Shown one piece after another: positions 26,851 to 35,416 of a DNA stretch of 64,000 nucleotides. Made by a program: the position numbers and the translations under genes. How positions within the stretch are numbered: the stretch's first letter is position 1; every line of letters starts with the position of its first letter. The stretch is taken from contig JAFQDF010000008.1 in assembly GCA_017416185.1 (NCBI GenBank), positions 62,001 to 126,000 on the forward strand. The letters run 5' to 3'. Below the pieces are notes generated by a model. The model did no database searches, was not told the DNA's origin, and saw only the letters and a list, made by a program, of their open reading frames with translations. The stretch comes from Clostridia bacterium (lineage in GTDB: Bacteria > Bacillota > Clostridia > Oscillospirales > CAG-272).

Positions 26851-28524
26851 ATGCTGTCAGCATTACACATTACAAATATAGCGGTGATCAAAAGCTGTGA
26901 TATAGATTTCAGCCCCGGATTCAACGCGTTGACAGGTGAGACGGGTGCGGGTAAGTCGATGATTATTGATTCGATTTCTTTGCTTACAGGTGCAAGAACC
27001 GCCAAAGAGCTGATCCGCGACGGAGAGGATCACGCGATGGTATCTGCGTATTTTTCTGATATTTCAGATACCAATAAAAAAATAATAGCCGACCTTGGTG
27101 TTGAGTGCGATGAGGACGGCGGTATATTTGTGCAGCGTGACATATATGCAGACGGAAAATCGAAGGCAAGGCTCAATTCTCGCGTCGTTCCCGCTTCGCT
27201 TTTACGTTCTGTACTAAGAAATCTTATAAATATTCACGGACAGAACGACAATCAAACACTGCTCGATGATACAAGGCACCTCTCTTTGCTTGATGCCTAC
27301 CTTTCTGATGATATAGATATAAGTGAATACAATTATGTATATAAAAAACTTTGCGAAACTAAAAATGCTTTGACATCCTTGAATATAGATGATGCAGAAA
27401 AGCAGCGTATGATCGATCTGTATAAGTATCAGATTGATGATATTGATTCGGCAAAGCTTGTGAGAAACGAGGAAGAGGAGCTTGAAGCACGTAAGCTCAA
27501 GGTCAAGAATCTGGAAAGAATCTCAAAAAACGTAAGTGTTGTATATAGAGCGTTGTATCATAATAGCAAGGGTACCAGCGCTTGTCAGCTTATAGATATG
27601 GCAAAAAAATCGATAGAGAATTTAACCGACATTTTTCCTAAAGGTGAAGAATATATAGATAAGCTGGAAGAGATATCAAGTGAGCTTACTGATATTGCTG
27701 AAACTTATTACGATATGCGAGATTCTGAGATCGAAAATCCTGACGCGGCAATTGATATCATAGAAGGCAGACTTTATACTATCAATCGGTTAAAGCGTAA
27801 ATACGGAAAAAGTATTGATGATATACTTGATTACCGTGATAAGACAGCCAAGGCACTTGACATGATCGAGCTAAGCGAGATCCAAACTGAGGAATATCAA
27901 AAACAGATAACCGCACTGACTGAGAAAGCAAGGAATATCGCCTTAAGGCTTTCCGAAATCAGAGCATCGGGAGCAAAAAGACTTGAGAAAGAAATAATGT
28001 CCGAACTTAGTTATCTTGATATGGGCAAGGTGAAATTCACTGTTAAAATTAAACCCTGTGATTTAAATTCAAATGGTTCGGACGAGGTGTGCTTCCTTAT
28101 TTCAACCAATCCCGGGGATGCTGCAAAGCCCTTATCAAAGATAGCTTCAGGTGGCGAACTTGCCCGTATAATGCTTGCGATGAAATCTGTCTTTGCAAAG
28201 AAAGAGGGAACTCAAACTCTTATCTACGATGAGATAGATGCCGGAATATCGGGTAAGACCGCTCAGAAGCTTGGGTTCAAGCTTAAGGCCAGTGGTGAGC
28301 ATGCACAGGTATTGTGTGTCACTCACTCTGCTCAGGTAGCTTCTGCCTGTGATAATCATCTGTTTATTGAGAAGAAACAGATAGGTGATAGGGTTGAGAC
28401 AACAGTCAGACCCCTCAATGAGGACGAGCGTGTTTGTGAGATTGCCCGAATTATGGGTGGATCCGAGATATCAGAAAAGCTGCTCTCCAGTGCCAGAGAA
28501 CTAATCAATCAAGCAAATAATTGA
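26851..28524 (+). CDS. recN: DNA repair ATPase RecN
   Basis: 557 residues, SMC-like. Walker A is GETGAGKSMIIDSI at about 30-43; two coiled-coil arms occupy about 150-370; the ABC signature is SGGELARIMLAMK and Walker B is TLIYDEIDAGISG, with the D-loop/His-switch CVTHSAQVAS. It acts early in double-strand break repair. The length is usual for RecN. Confidence 0.97.
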   Translation: MLSALHITNIAVIKSCDIDFSPGFNALTGETGAGKSMIIDSISLLTGARTAKELIRDGEDHAMVSAYFSDISDTNKKIIADLGVECDEDGGIFVQRDIYADGKSKARLNSRVVPASLLRSVLRNLINIHGQNDNQTLLDDTRHLSLLDAYLSDDIDISEYNYVYKKLCETKNALTSLNIDDAEKQRMIDLYKYQIDDIDSAKLVRNEEEELEARKLKVKNLERISKNVSVVYRALYHNSKGTSACQLIDMAKKSIENLTDIFPKGEEYIDKLEEISSELTDIAETYYDMRDSEIENPDAAIDIIEGRLYTINRLKRKYGKSIDDILDYRDKTAKALDMIELSEIQTEEYQKQITALTEKARNIALRLSEIRASGAKRLEKEIMSELSYLDMGKVKFTVKIKPCDLNSNGSDEVCFLISTNPGDAAKPLSKIASGGELARIMLAMKSVFAKKEGTQTLIYDEIDAGISGKTAQKLGFKLKASGEHAQVLCVTHSAQVASACDNHLFIEKKQIGDRVETTVRPLNEDERVCEIARIMGGSEISEKLLSSARELINQANN

Positions 28525-28540
28525 AAGGACATATTAAAAA

Positions 28541-29764
28541 ATGAACGTTTATCAGGAATTTAAAGAAAGAGGACTCTTAGCACAGTCCACAAACGAGGAG
28601 GCTATCGCAAAGCTTCTTGAAAATGAAAAGGTAACATTTTATATAGGCTTTGACCCTACTGCTGACAGTCTCCACGTAGGTCACTTTATGCAGATGAAGA
28701 TTATGGCACATATGCAGCGTGCAGGCCATAGACCTATAGCTCTTTTCGGTGGCGGTACAGGTATGATCGGTGACCCTTCCGGTAAGACCGATATGCGTAA
28801 GATGCTTACTAAGGAGACTATAGCACATAATATAGATTGCTTTAAGAAGCAGATGGCGAAGTTTATTGATACATCTGATGACAAGGCTTTGTTTGTAAAC
28901 AACGGTGATTGGCTTCTTGATCTTAACTACGTAGATTTTCTTCGCGATATCGGAGCTCACTTCAGTGTTAACAGAATGCTTTCGGCCGAATGCTACAAAG
29001 CAAGAATGGAAAAGGGTCTTACATTTCTTGAGTTCAACTATATGATTATGCAGAGCTATGACTTCTATAAGCTTTACAATGATTACGGATGTACTATAGA
29101 GTTTGGCGGCGATGATCAGTGGTCGAATATCATTGGCGGTGTTGAGCTTATCCGCCGTAAACTTGGTAAGGAAGCATATGGCATGACTTTCCAGCTTCTC
29201 ACAAACAGCGAGGGCAAAAAAATGGGTAAGACTGAAAAGGGCGCAATCTGGCTTGATCCCGAAAAGACCTCTCCCTATGATTTCTTCCAGTATTGGAGAA
29301 ATGTTGGGGATGCTGACGTTATCAAATGTCTTAAGATGCTTACATTCTTGCCTCTTGAAGAAATCAAAAAGTATGAGAGTCTCGAGGGAAGCCAGCTTAA
29401 TGCAGCAAAGGAAGTTCTCGCGTATGAGCTTACCAAACTTGTTCATAATGAAGAAGAGGCCAATAAGGCACTGGATGCAGCAAGAGCGCTTTTCTCTGCG
29501 GGCGGTTCTATTGAGAATATGCCTAAAACTGAACTCAAAGAGGATAATTTCAGTGACGGTAAGATCACCGTTATTGATATGATGCTTGTTTCTAAGCTTT
29601 GTCCATCCAAGGGTGAGGCTAGACGTCTTATTCAACAGGGAGGCGTTTCTGTGGGAGACGAAAAGGTAACTGATTTTGCTAAGGAATACACTGTATCTGA
29701 TTTTGAAGGTGATGGCCTTATAGTTAAGAAGGGTAAGAAGACATTCCACCGCTTTACCCTGTGA
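28541..29764 (+). CDS. tyrS: Tyrosyl-tRNA synthetase
   Basis: 407 residues, class I. The HIGH-equivalent is [16 protein letters not shown] at about 38-53 and the KMSKS-equivalent is [14 protein letters not shown] at about 227. [10 protein letters not shown] lies in the tyrosine/ATP site. The C-terminal S4 domain contains [20 protein letters not shown]. No T-box leader is seen in the 16-base gap after recN, so it is expressed from the upstream operon. Confidence 0.97.
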   Translation: MNVYQEFKERGLLAQSTNEEAIAKLLENEKVTFYIGFDPTADSLHVGHFMQMKIMAHMQRAGHRPIALFGGGTGMIGDPSGKTDMRKMLTKETIAHNIDCFKKQMAKFIDTSDDKALFVNNGDWLLDLNYVDFLRDIGAHFSVNRMLSAECYKARMEKGLTFLEFNYMIMQSYDFYKLYNDYGCTIEFGGDDQWSNIIGGVELIRRKLGKEAYGMTFQLLTNSEGKKMGKTEKGAIWLDPEKTSPYDFFQYWRNVGDADVIKCLKMLTFLPLEEIKKYESLEGSQLNAAKEVLAYELTKLVHNEEEANKALDAARALFSAGGSIENMPKTELKEDNFSDGKITVIDMMLVSKLCPSKGEARRLIQQGGVSVGDEKVTDFAKEYTVSDFEGDGLIVKKGKKTFHRFTL

Positions 29765-29772
29765 TGGAGATA

Positions 29773-30687
29773 ATGATGAAGGATCAGCTGATCAATTATA
29801 TTGTAACAAATTATAACGAGAGTGTTGATGTTATAGAGAATGCCGATATGAAGGAATATACATCCTTCCGTATCGGCGGACCCTGTGACATTGCACTTTT
29901 CCCTCACGACCGTGAAAGTTTTTGTGCTGTGCTTAGATATCTTAATAAGCATTCGCTTAAACATATAGTTATAGGTAATGGCTCTAATGTGCTGTTTGCT
30001 GACGAGGGGTACAGAGGTATAGTTGTATTCACCACAAAAATGAAGAACTTCAGTTTTAACGGTGACATTCTTGAATGTGATGCTGGTGTACAGCTTACTG
30101 CTGTTTCCGTACGTGCCGTCAAAGACGGATACGAAGGCTATGCCTTTGCCTGCGGAATTCCGGGAAGTATCGGTGGTGCTGTATATATGAATGCGGGGGC
30201 TTATGAGGGCCAGATCGCCGATGTGCTTCTTTACAGCGATTACTATGACCCTGCGACAGGTGAAATATCAAGACTATCCGCCGAGGAACATAGATTCGGA
30301 TACCGTTATTCCTCTTATATGGACACTGATAGAATTGTGGTATCGGCCGGTTTCAGACTTGAAAAGGCGAAGGATCCGTCCTCCGTTGTTGCTCTTATGG
30401 AGGATCACATCCGTGCCCGCAAGGAAAAGCAGCCCCTCGAATATCCCAGTGCAGGCAGTGTTTTCAAGCGTTATCCCGGTCACTTTACAGCGGCTCTTAT
30501 AGATGAAGCAGGTCTTAAGGGCTTCAGAGTAGGAGGCGCGCAAGTGTCGGAGAAGCACGCGGGTTTTATTGTCAATCGCGGCTGTGCTACAGCTAAGGAT
30601 GTACTTGAGCTTATACAGATCATTAAGGATAAAATTTATGAAATCAAGGGCATACACATTGAATGTGAGGTAAGATATATTGTTTAA
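29773..30687 (+). CDS. murB: UDP-N-acetylenolpyruvoylglucosamine reductase
   Basis: FAD/NADPH enzyme that makes UDP-MurNAc for peptidoglycan. About 304 residues. YTSFRIGGPCDIALFP and IGNGSNVLFADEGYRGIVV form the FAD site, GIPGSIGGAVYMNAGAYEGQ is a signature, and PSAGSVFKRYPG holds the active-site serine. GTG 29761, ATG 29773 and ATG 29776 are all in frame; GGAG at 29766-29769 favours 29773 or 29776. The stop overlaps the start of the next gene. Confidence 0.95.
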   Translation: MMKDQLINYIVTNYNESVDVIENADMKEYTSFRIGGPCDIALFPHDRESFCAVLRYLNKHSLKHIVIGNGSNVLFADEGYRGIVVFTTKMKNFSFNGDILECDAGVQLTAVSVRAVKDGYEGYAFACGIPGSIGGAVYMNAGAYEGQIADVLLYSDYYDPATGEISRLSAEEHRFGYRYSSYMDTDRIVVSAGFRLEKAKDPSSVVALMEDHIRARKEKQPLEYPSAGSVFKRYPGHFTAALIDEAGLKGFRVGGAQVSEKHAGFIVNRGCATAKDVLELIQIIKDKIYEIKGIHIECEVRYIV

Positions 30688-31054
30688 GCTTACTGTAATG
30701 TCCTTCGGTTTTAAACACGGATTTTGCGATGATGTCAACATACTGTATGATGTAAGAGGTTTTAAGAATCCTTATTATGTTGATGAATTAAAAGATAAGA
30801 CCGGTCTCGATGATGACGTATATGAGTATGTGTTTTCTGACGTTGAGGCAGAAAGATTTTTTATGCCATCTGTACAGACCGCAAGGATTGCTATCGACAA
30901 AGCAATCGCTCTCAACAAGGAAGAATTTATTCTTGCTTATGCTTGTACAGGCGGCAGACACCGTTCTGTTTCTTTTGCAAGACGAGCTAAGAAATATTTT
31001 TCCGATTCAGGCTATAATGTAGTTCTCTTTAACCGGGATTGTGATAAATTATGA
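30680..31054 (+). CDS. Stand-alone RapZ C-terminal domain protein
   Basis: 124 residues that match only the C-terminal half of RapZ/YvcJ: VMSFGFKHGFCDDVNILYDV, RGFKNPYYVDELKDKTGLDD and ACTGGRHRSVSFA, with a final RD motif. In E. coli RapZ this half binds RNA and senses GlcN6P. The N-terminal Walker-type nucleotide-binding half of full-length RapZ (about 285 residues) is missing, and murB abuts directly, leaving no room for it. TTG at 30680 is taken as the start because GAGG lies 10 bases upstream and the first beta strand (KLTVMSFG) is kept; an ATG at 30698 is the alternative. whiA overlaps its end by 4 bases; yvcK, often between these two, is absent. Confidence 0.85.
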   Translation: MFKLTVMSFGFKHGFCDDVNILYDVRGFKNPYYVDELKDKTGLDDDVYEYVFSDVEAERFFMPSVQTARIAIDKAIALNKEEFILAYACTGGRHRSVSFARRAKKYFSDSGYNVVLFNRDCDKL

Positions 31055-31902
31055 TTTCATTTTCTTTACAGACAAAGATTGCTCTGACAGAACTTCATAC
31101 AAAATCCTTATGTTGCAAAAAATCTTTGCTGTACGGCTTGATGTTCTACGGAGCTAAGTTTGGTATCAGTGATATTACTTTCTTTACAGAATGCGAGGAG
31201 GCAGCTACGTTAATGGAACGTCTGCTTCTTGAGTGTTACGGCGGAGTTTGTGATATTGAATATCACAATGGAGGTTTTTTACTTACCATAAGTGACTTTG
31301 ATACCTTGGGTGCGTTGGCTCAGGACAGATATAAATATAGACAATGTAACAAATGTCAGGCACATTATATTCGTGGTGTTTTTATTGCTTGCGGAAGCCT
31401 GAATTCTCCCGATTCCTCATACCGACTTGAACTTCGCTTTAAGCGTAACGGCGAGGAACTTGTGGAGCGTCTCCGGGGGATGAATCTCAATTTCCACACC
31501 ACTTTGCGAGGCAATGATAATGTCATTTATATTAAGGAAAGTGAAAGTATAGAAGATTTTTTGAATTATATAGGTGCTATGAACGCAGCCTTTACTCTGA
31601 TGAACGAAAAGATCAAGCGTGAGATAAGAAATAACGTTAACAGGGCGAAGAACTGCGACACCGCTAATATCAAAAAATCCATTACAGCAACAAATATACA
31701 TATTGATGCTATTCTCAGGCTTCAGGATGATAATAGGATACAGCTTCTGCCCAAGCCCTTGCAGGAGACTGCAGGCTTAAGATTAGCCTTTCCCGACATA
31801 TCTCTTTCTGATCTTGCGGATATACATGAACCTAAGATTACTAAATCGGGATTAAACCACAGACTTAAAAAGATAGTAGAATTTTCATACAATAAGGAGT
31901 AA
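31051..31902 (+). CDS. whiA: DNA-binding protein WhiA
   Basis: 283 residues. The N-terminal LAGLIDADG-like fold (about 1-190) is followed by a C-terminal helix-turn-helix with LQETAGLRLAFPDISLSDLA and ITKSGLNHRLKKIVEFSY, the WhiA signature. In Streptomyces it controls sporulation; in Bacillus it affects cell division and chromosome segregation. ATGA overlap with the RapZ-like gene. The gap to dnaE is only 3 bases. Confidence 0.96.
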   Translation: MISFSLQTKIALTELHTKSLCCKKSLLYGLMFYGAKFGISDITFFTECEEAATLMERLLLECYGGVCDIEYHNGGFLLTISDFDTLGALAQDRYKYRQCNKCQAHYIRGVFIACGSLNSPDSSYRLELRFKRNGEELVERLRGMNLNFHTTLRGNDNVIYIKESESIEDFLNYIGAMNAAFTLMNEKIKREIRNNVNRAKNCDTANIKKSITATNIHIDAILRLQDDNRIQLLPKPLQETAGLRLAFPDISLSDLADIHEPKITKSGLNHRLKKIVEFSYNKE

Positions 31903-31905
31903 AAT

Positions 31906-34900
31906 ATGTCTGGCTTTGTACATTTGCATTTGCATAGTGAATACAGTCTTCTTGACGGTGCTTGTCGCATTAAGGCTATTCCTGCATATGCTTTAGCTAT
32001 GGGTATGAGTGCTGTTGCACTCACTGACCATGGGGCTATGTACGGAGCTGTTGAATTTTATAATGCCTGCAAATCGGTTGGTGTAAAGCCTATAATCGGT
32101 TGTGAGGTCTATCTTGCTCACGGATCAATGGCAGACCGTTCCCCGAAGGATGGAAAGCCTTATTACCATTTGCTTCTTCTGTGTAAGGATCAAATTGGTT
32201 ATAAAAACTTAATTTATATGGTTTCCAAGGCATATACTGACGGTTTTTATCAGAAACCCCGTATAGATATGGAGCTTCTTAAAGAGCATTCCCGTGGATT
32301 GGTGTGTCTTTCCGGTTGTCTTGCAGGTAAGATACCTCAACTTATAATCAATAATAATATTAGCGAAGCATACGAGCATGCTCTTGAAATGAAGGAGCTT
32401 TTCGATGATGACTTTTATTTGGAAATACAAGACCACGGACTTGCTGAGGAACAGCAGGTTTTACCTATTATTGTTGATATTTCGAAAAGGTATTCTATAC
32501 CTCTTGTGGCTACAAATGATGTTCATTATATCAAAAAGAAGGATGCGGAACTTCAGAACGTCCTTGTGTGCATGCAAACCAATAACGTTGTTTCCGAAAA
32601 CAATCCTCTCGGATTCGAGTCTAATGAATATTATTTTAAGGATGAAGCGAAAATGCGGCAGTTGTTTTCGGATTACCCCGAGGCTATTGACAATACAGTG
32701 GTAATAGCGGATAAATGCAACTTTGAGTTTGATTTTTCAAGGTATATTTATCCGAAAATTTCCTTTGACGAAAATCTGACCGCTGAGCAATATCTAAAAA
32801 AACTAACATTCCAAGGGTTTGAGAATAAGATCGCAAAGGGAATTATAGCCTTCAACCGTATCACACGTGAAAAGTACGTGGAACGTATAAAATATGAACT
32901 TAATGTTATTTGTTCTATGGGCTATGCCGAATATTTTCTTATAGTTGCCGATTTTGTTAATTATGCAAGAAATAATGATATACCAACTTCTCCGGGTCGC
33001 GGCTCCGGTGCCGGCAGTCTTGTAGCATTCCTTATCAACATTACCGAGGTAGATTCCTTGGAATACGGTCTGTTGTTTGATGCTTTTCTTAATCCTGAGA
33101 GAGTCAGTATGCCTGATTTTGACATCGACTTTTCTGACACAAGGAGAGCTGATGTTATCAATTATGTAAAGAATAAATATGGGTATGACAGGGTTTGTCA
33201 GATAATTACCTTTGGCACGTTAGCACCCAGAGCTGCAGTAAGAAGTGTAGGTAAGGCACTCGGTATGTCATACTCTGACGTAGATGAGATTGCGAAGAAG
33301 ATACCTCGGGAAAAGAAGATTACAGTAGACGATGTTATGAAATTGCCCGATGTTAAAAGAATGATGGACAACAATAACAGTGTCCGGAAATTGTTAAACT
33401 TCTCACGCCAGGTGGAGGGCATGCCGAAAAACATATCTACTCATGCAGCTGGGGTAGTGATCTGCGACAAGCCGATCTATGAATACGTTCCTCTTACCGT
33501 AAGCGGAGAGGATGTTCTTACGCAATATAATATGAATGATATTGCCTCTTTAGGTTTATTGAAATTTGATTTTCTCGGCATTCGTTATCTCACCGTTATA
33601 GATGATACTGTCAAGATGATTCAGGAAAAGGACAAGTCCTTCGATCTAACAAAGATTTCTCTTGACGATCAAAAGACCTATGAGCTTTTGTCGGCCGGCA
33701 AGACAGACGGAGTTTTCCAGCTTGAATCTGCAGGAATGAAGCAGATGTTGAGCAGGTACAGACCGTCTACAATACGACACATTATGAGTGCTATAGCACT
33801 ATACAGACCCGGACCTGCAAAGTTTATAGACAAGTATATCGAAAATTCAGCTGATCCTTCAAAAATCAAGTATACACTTCCTGCTCTTGCACCGATACTT
33901 GATGAAACGTACGGATGTATCGTATATCAGGAGCAGGTAATGGAAATATTCAGAGCTATTGCTGGGTATACCTATGGTAAGGCGGATATTGTGCGTAGAG
34001 CTATATCTAAAAAGAAAGCAGACGTTATAGGTGCTGAACGCGAGAACTTTATAAATGGTGCTGTTGAACTTGGCGCAAGCAGGAATTACGCAGAGGAGTT
34101 GTTTGAGGATATGACAGGCTTCTCCGATTACGGCTTCAAAAAAGCTCACGCTGCAGGATATGCTTTCGTTTCTTACAGAACAGCGTATCTTAAAGCGAAC
34201 TATCCGGCTTATTATATGGCATCTCTCCTTACGTCCGTGCTCGGTGATATGGCGAAAACCGCCGTATACGTAAATGACGCAAAAAAGCTTGGGATCAAGC
34301 TTTTACCTCCAGATGTTAATTCCAGCGGCTTGAATTTCAGCGTAACCGAGGACGGTAATATAAGATACGGCCTTCTGGCTTTACGTAACGTTGGAATTGG
34401 CTTTATAAGTGAGGTTATCCGGGAGAGAACGGGCAAACCGTTTGTATCTTTTGCAGAGTTCGTTGAAAGAATGATCGATAAGGATCTGAACAAACGGCAG
34501 GTTGAGTCTCTTATCAAAAGCGGTGCATTTGATTCCCTGGGAGTTAATCGAAGCTCTTTACTTGCGGTATATGAAAAGATCATAGACTTGTGTGCTAAAG
34601 AACAAAAGATTATTATGACCGGACAAATGGATCTATTCGGTGACTCCGGTAAAACCGAAAAAATCGAATATCCCAAACTTCCTGATTTCACCGTCAGGGA
34701 AAAGCTGGCACTTGAAAGAGAGGTTTCGGGACTTTGTTTTTCAGGTCATCTGCTCGATGAATATAAGGATGTTGTTGACCGTTTCAGCAGAATCGAAATA
34801 ATGCGGATTATGACCGAATCCTCTGATCACGAGGAGGTAAGTTTGTGCGGTGTAATTAACAGTATTACCAAGAAGACTACACGAAGCGGTAAGGATATGG

Positions 34901-35325
34901 CATTTATCACAGTGGAGGATGACACTTCTGAGATCGAGGTGATTATTTTCCCCGAGATGTTCACGGAAAAAAGGGAGCTTTTTATTGTTGATACTCCTTT
35001 GTATATAAAGGGAAAGGTTTCTCAAAAGGAGGATGAATATCCAAAGGTGATATGCGAAAAGATTGAAAGACTCACTGATACTGCTTCGCATAAGCCTACT
35101 GATAAGGAGCCTACGTTGTACCTGAGGGTAAAGTCAATTGATGACAGTGGCTTTAAGCGTTCCCTTGCTATGATCGATATATTCAGCGGAACATGTAAGG
35201 TTGTATTCTATGATATGTCGAAAGGTAAGTATATTAAGGTGACAGATCGCGGAATTCATCCAGGAGATTTCGTTTTACGGGAACTTTCTGAGATAATCGG
35301 CAGCGAAAATGTTGTTTTACGTTAG
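31906..35325 (+). CDS. dnaE: DNA polymerase III alpha subunit, DnaE type
   Basis: 1139 residues. The N-terminal PHP domain is intact in its metal ligands (FVHLHLHSEYSLLDGACRIK, ALTDHGAMYG). The palm has SPGRGSGAGSLVAF and the catalytic PDFDIDFSDTRR aspartates. ITFGTLAPRAAVRSVGKALG lies in the finger region. Near the C-terminus come a helix-hairpin-helix region and an OB domain (SLCGVINSITKKTTRSGKDM, then FITVEDDTSEIEVIIFP). The internal GQMDLFG peptide near residue 905 resembles a beta-clamp binding site. Replication polymerase; last gene of the cluster that starts at nusB. Confidence 0.97.
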   Translation: MSGFVHLHLHSEYSLLDGACRIKAIPAYALAMGMSAVALTDHGAMYGAVEFYNACKSVGVKPIIGCEVYLAHGSMADRSPKDGKPYYHLLLLCKDQIGYKNLIYMVSKAYTDGFYQKPRIDMELLKEHSRGLVCLSGCLAGKIPQLIINNNISEAYEHALEMKELFDDDFYLEIQDHGLAEEQQVLPIIVDISKRYSIPLVATNDVHYIKKKDAELQNVLVCMQTNNVVSENNPLGFESNEYYFKDEAKMRQLFSDYPEAIDNTVVIADKCNFEFDFSRYIYPKISFDENLTAEQYLKKLTFQGFENKIAKGIIAFNRITREKYVERIKYELNVICSMGYAEYFLIVADFVNYARNNDIPTSPGRGSGAGSLVAFLINITEVDSLEYGLLFDAFLNPERVSMPDFDIDFSDTRRADVINYVKNKYGYDRVCQIITFGTLAPRAAVRSVGKALGMSYSDVDEIAKKIPREKKITVDDVMKLPDVKRMMDNNNSVRKLLNFSRQVEGMPKNISTHAAGVVICDKPIYEYVPLTVSGEDVLTQYNMNDIASLGLLKFDFLGIRYLTVIDDTVKMIQEKDKSFDLTKISLDDQKTYELLSAGKTDGVFQLESAGMKQMLSRYRPSTIRHIMSAIALYRPGPAKFIDKYIENSADPSKIKYTLPALAPILDETYGCIVYQEQVMEIFRAIAGYTYGKADIVRRAISKKKADVIGAERENFINGAVELGASRNYAEELFEDMTGFSDYGFKKAHAAGYAFVSYRTAYLKANYPAYYMASLLTSVLGDMAKTAVYVNDAKKLGIKLLPPDVNSSGLNFSVTEDGNIRYGLLALRNVGIGFISEVIRERTGKPFVSFAEFVERMIDKDLNKRQVESLIKSGAFDSLGVNRSSLLAVYEKIIDLCAKEQKIIMTGQMDLFGDSGKTEKIEYPKLPDFTVREKLALEREVSGLCFSGHLLDEYKDVVDRFSRIEIMRIMTESSDHEEVSLCGVINSITKKTTRSGKDMAFITVEDDTSEIEVIIFPEMFTEKRELFIVDTPLYIKGKVSQKEDEYPKVICEKIERLTDTASHKPTDKEPTLYLRVKSIDDSGFKRSLAMIDIFSGTCKVVFYDMSKGKYIKVTDRGIHPGDFVLRELSEIIGSENVVLR

Positions 35326-35360
35326 GGAATTTATGCTGTGTTAATATGCTGTTCATAAAT

Positions 35361-35388
35361 TTGAGTTATCATAAAATATAATTATAAT
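35361..35388 (+). promoter_or_regulatory. Possible promoter of the class A PBP gene
   Basis: TTGAGT (35361-35366), 16 bases, TATAAT (35383-35388), in the 91-base gap after dnaE. Confidence 0.5.
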
Positions 35389-35397
35389 TCAAAAAAG

Positions 35398-35408
35398 AAA
35401 GAGGTGAT
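35398..35408 (+). promoter_or_regulatory. Extended ribosome binding site before the PBP gene
   Basis: AAGAGGTGATC is complementary over about ten bases to the 16S rRNA 3' end, far longer than the usual GGAGG seen in this window. It lies 8 bases before the ATG at 35417 and fixes that start. Confidence 0.75.
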
Positions 35409-35416
35409 CGGAATAA

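Noticed and set aside
28577-29749. A 390-codon open frame antisense to tyrS.
   Set aside because: tyrS is complete with all signatures on the plus strand; the antisense product is Cys/Ile-rich with no recognisable family.
30680-30687. RapZ as a truncated pseudogene.
   Set aside because: The C-terminal domain is intact, begins with its own ribosome binding site, and murB leaves no space for a decayed N-terminal half.
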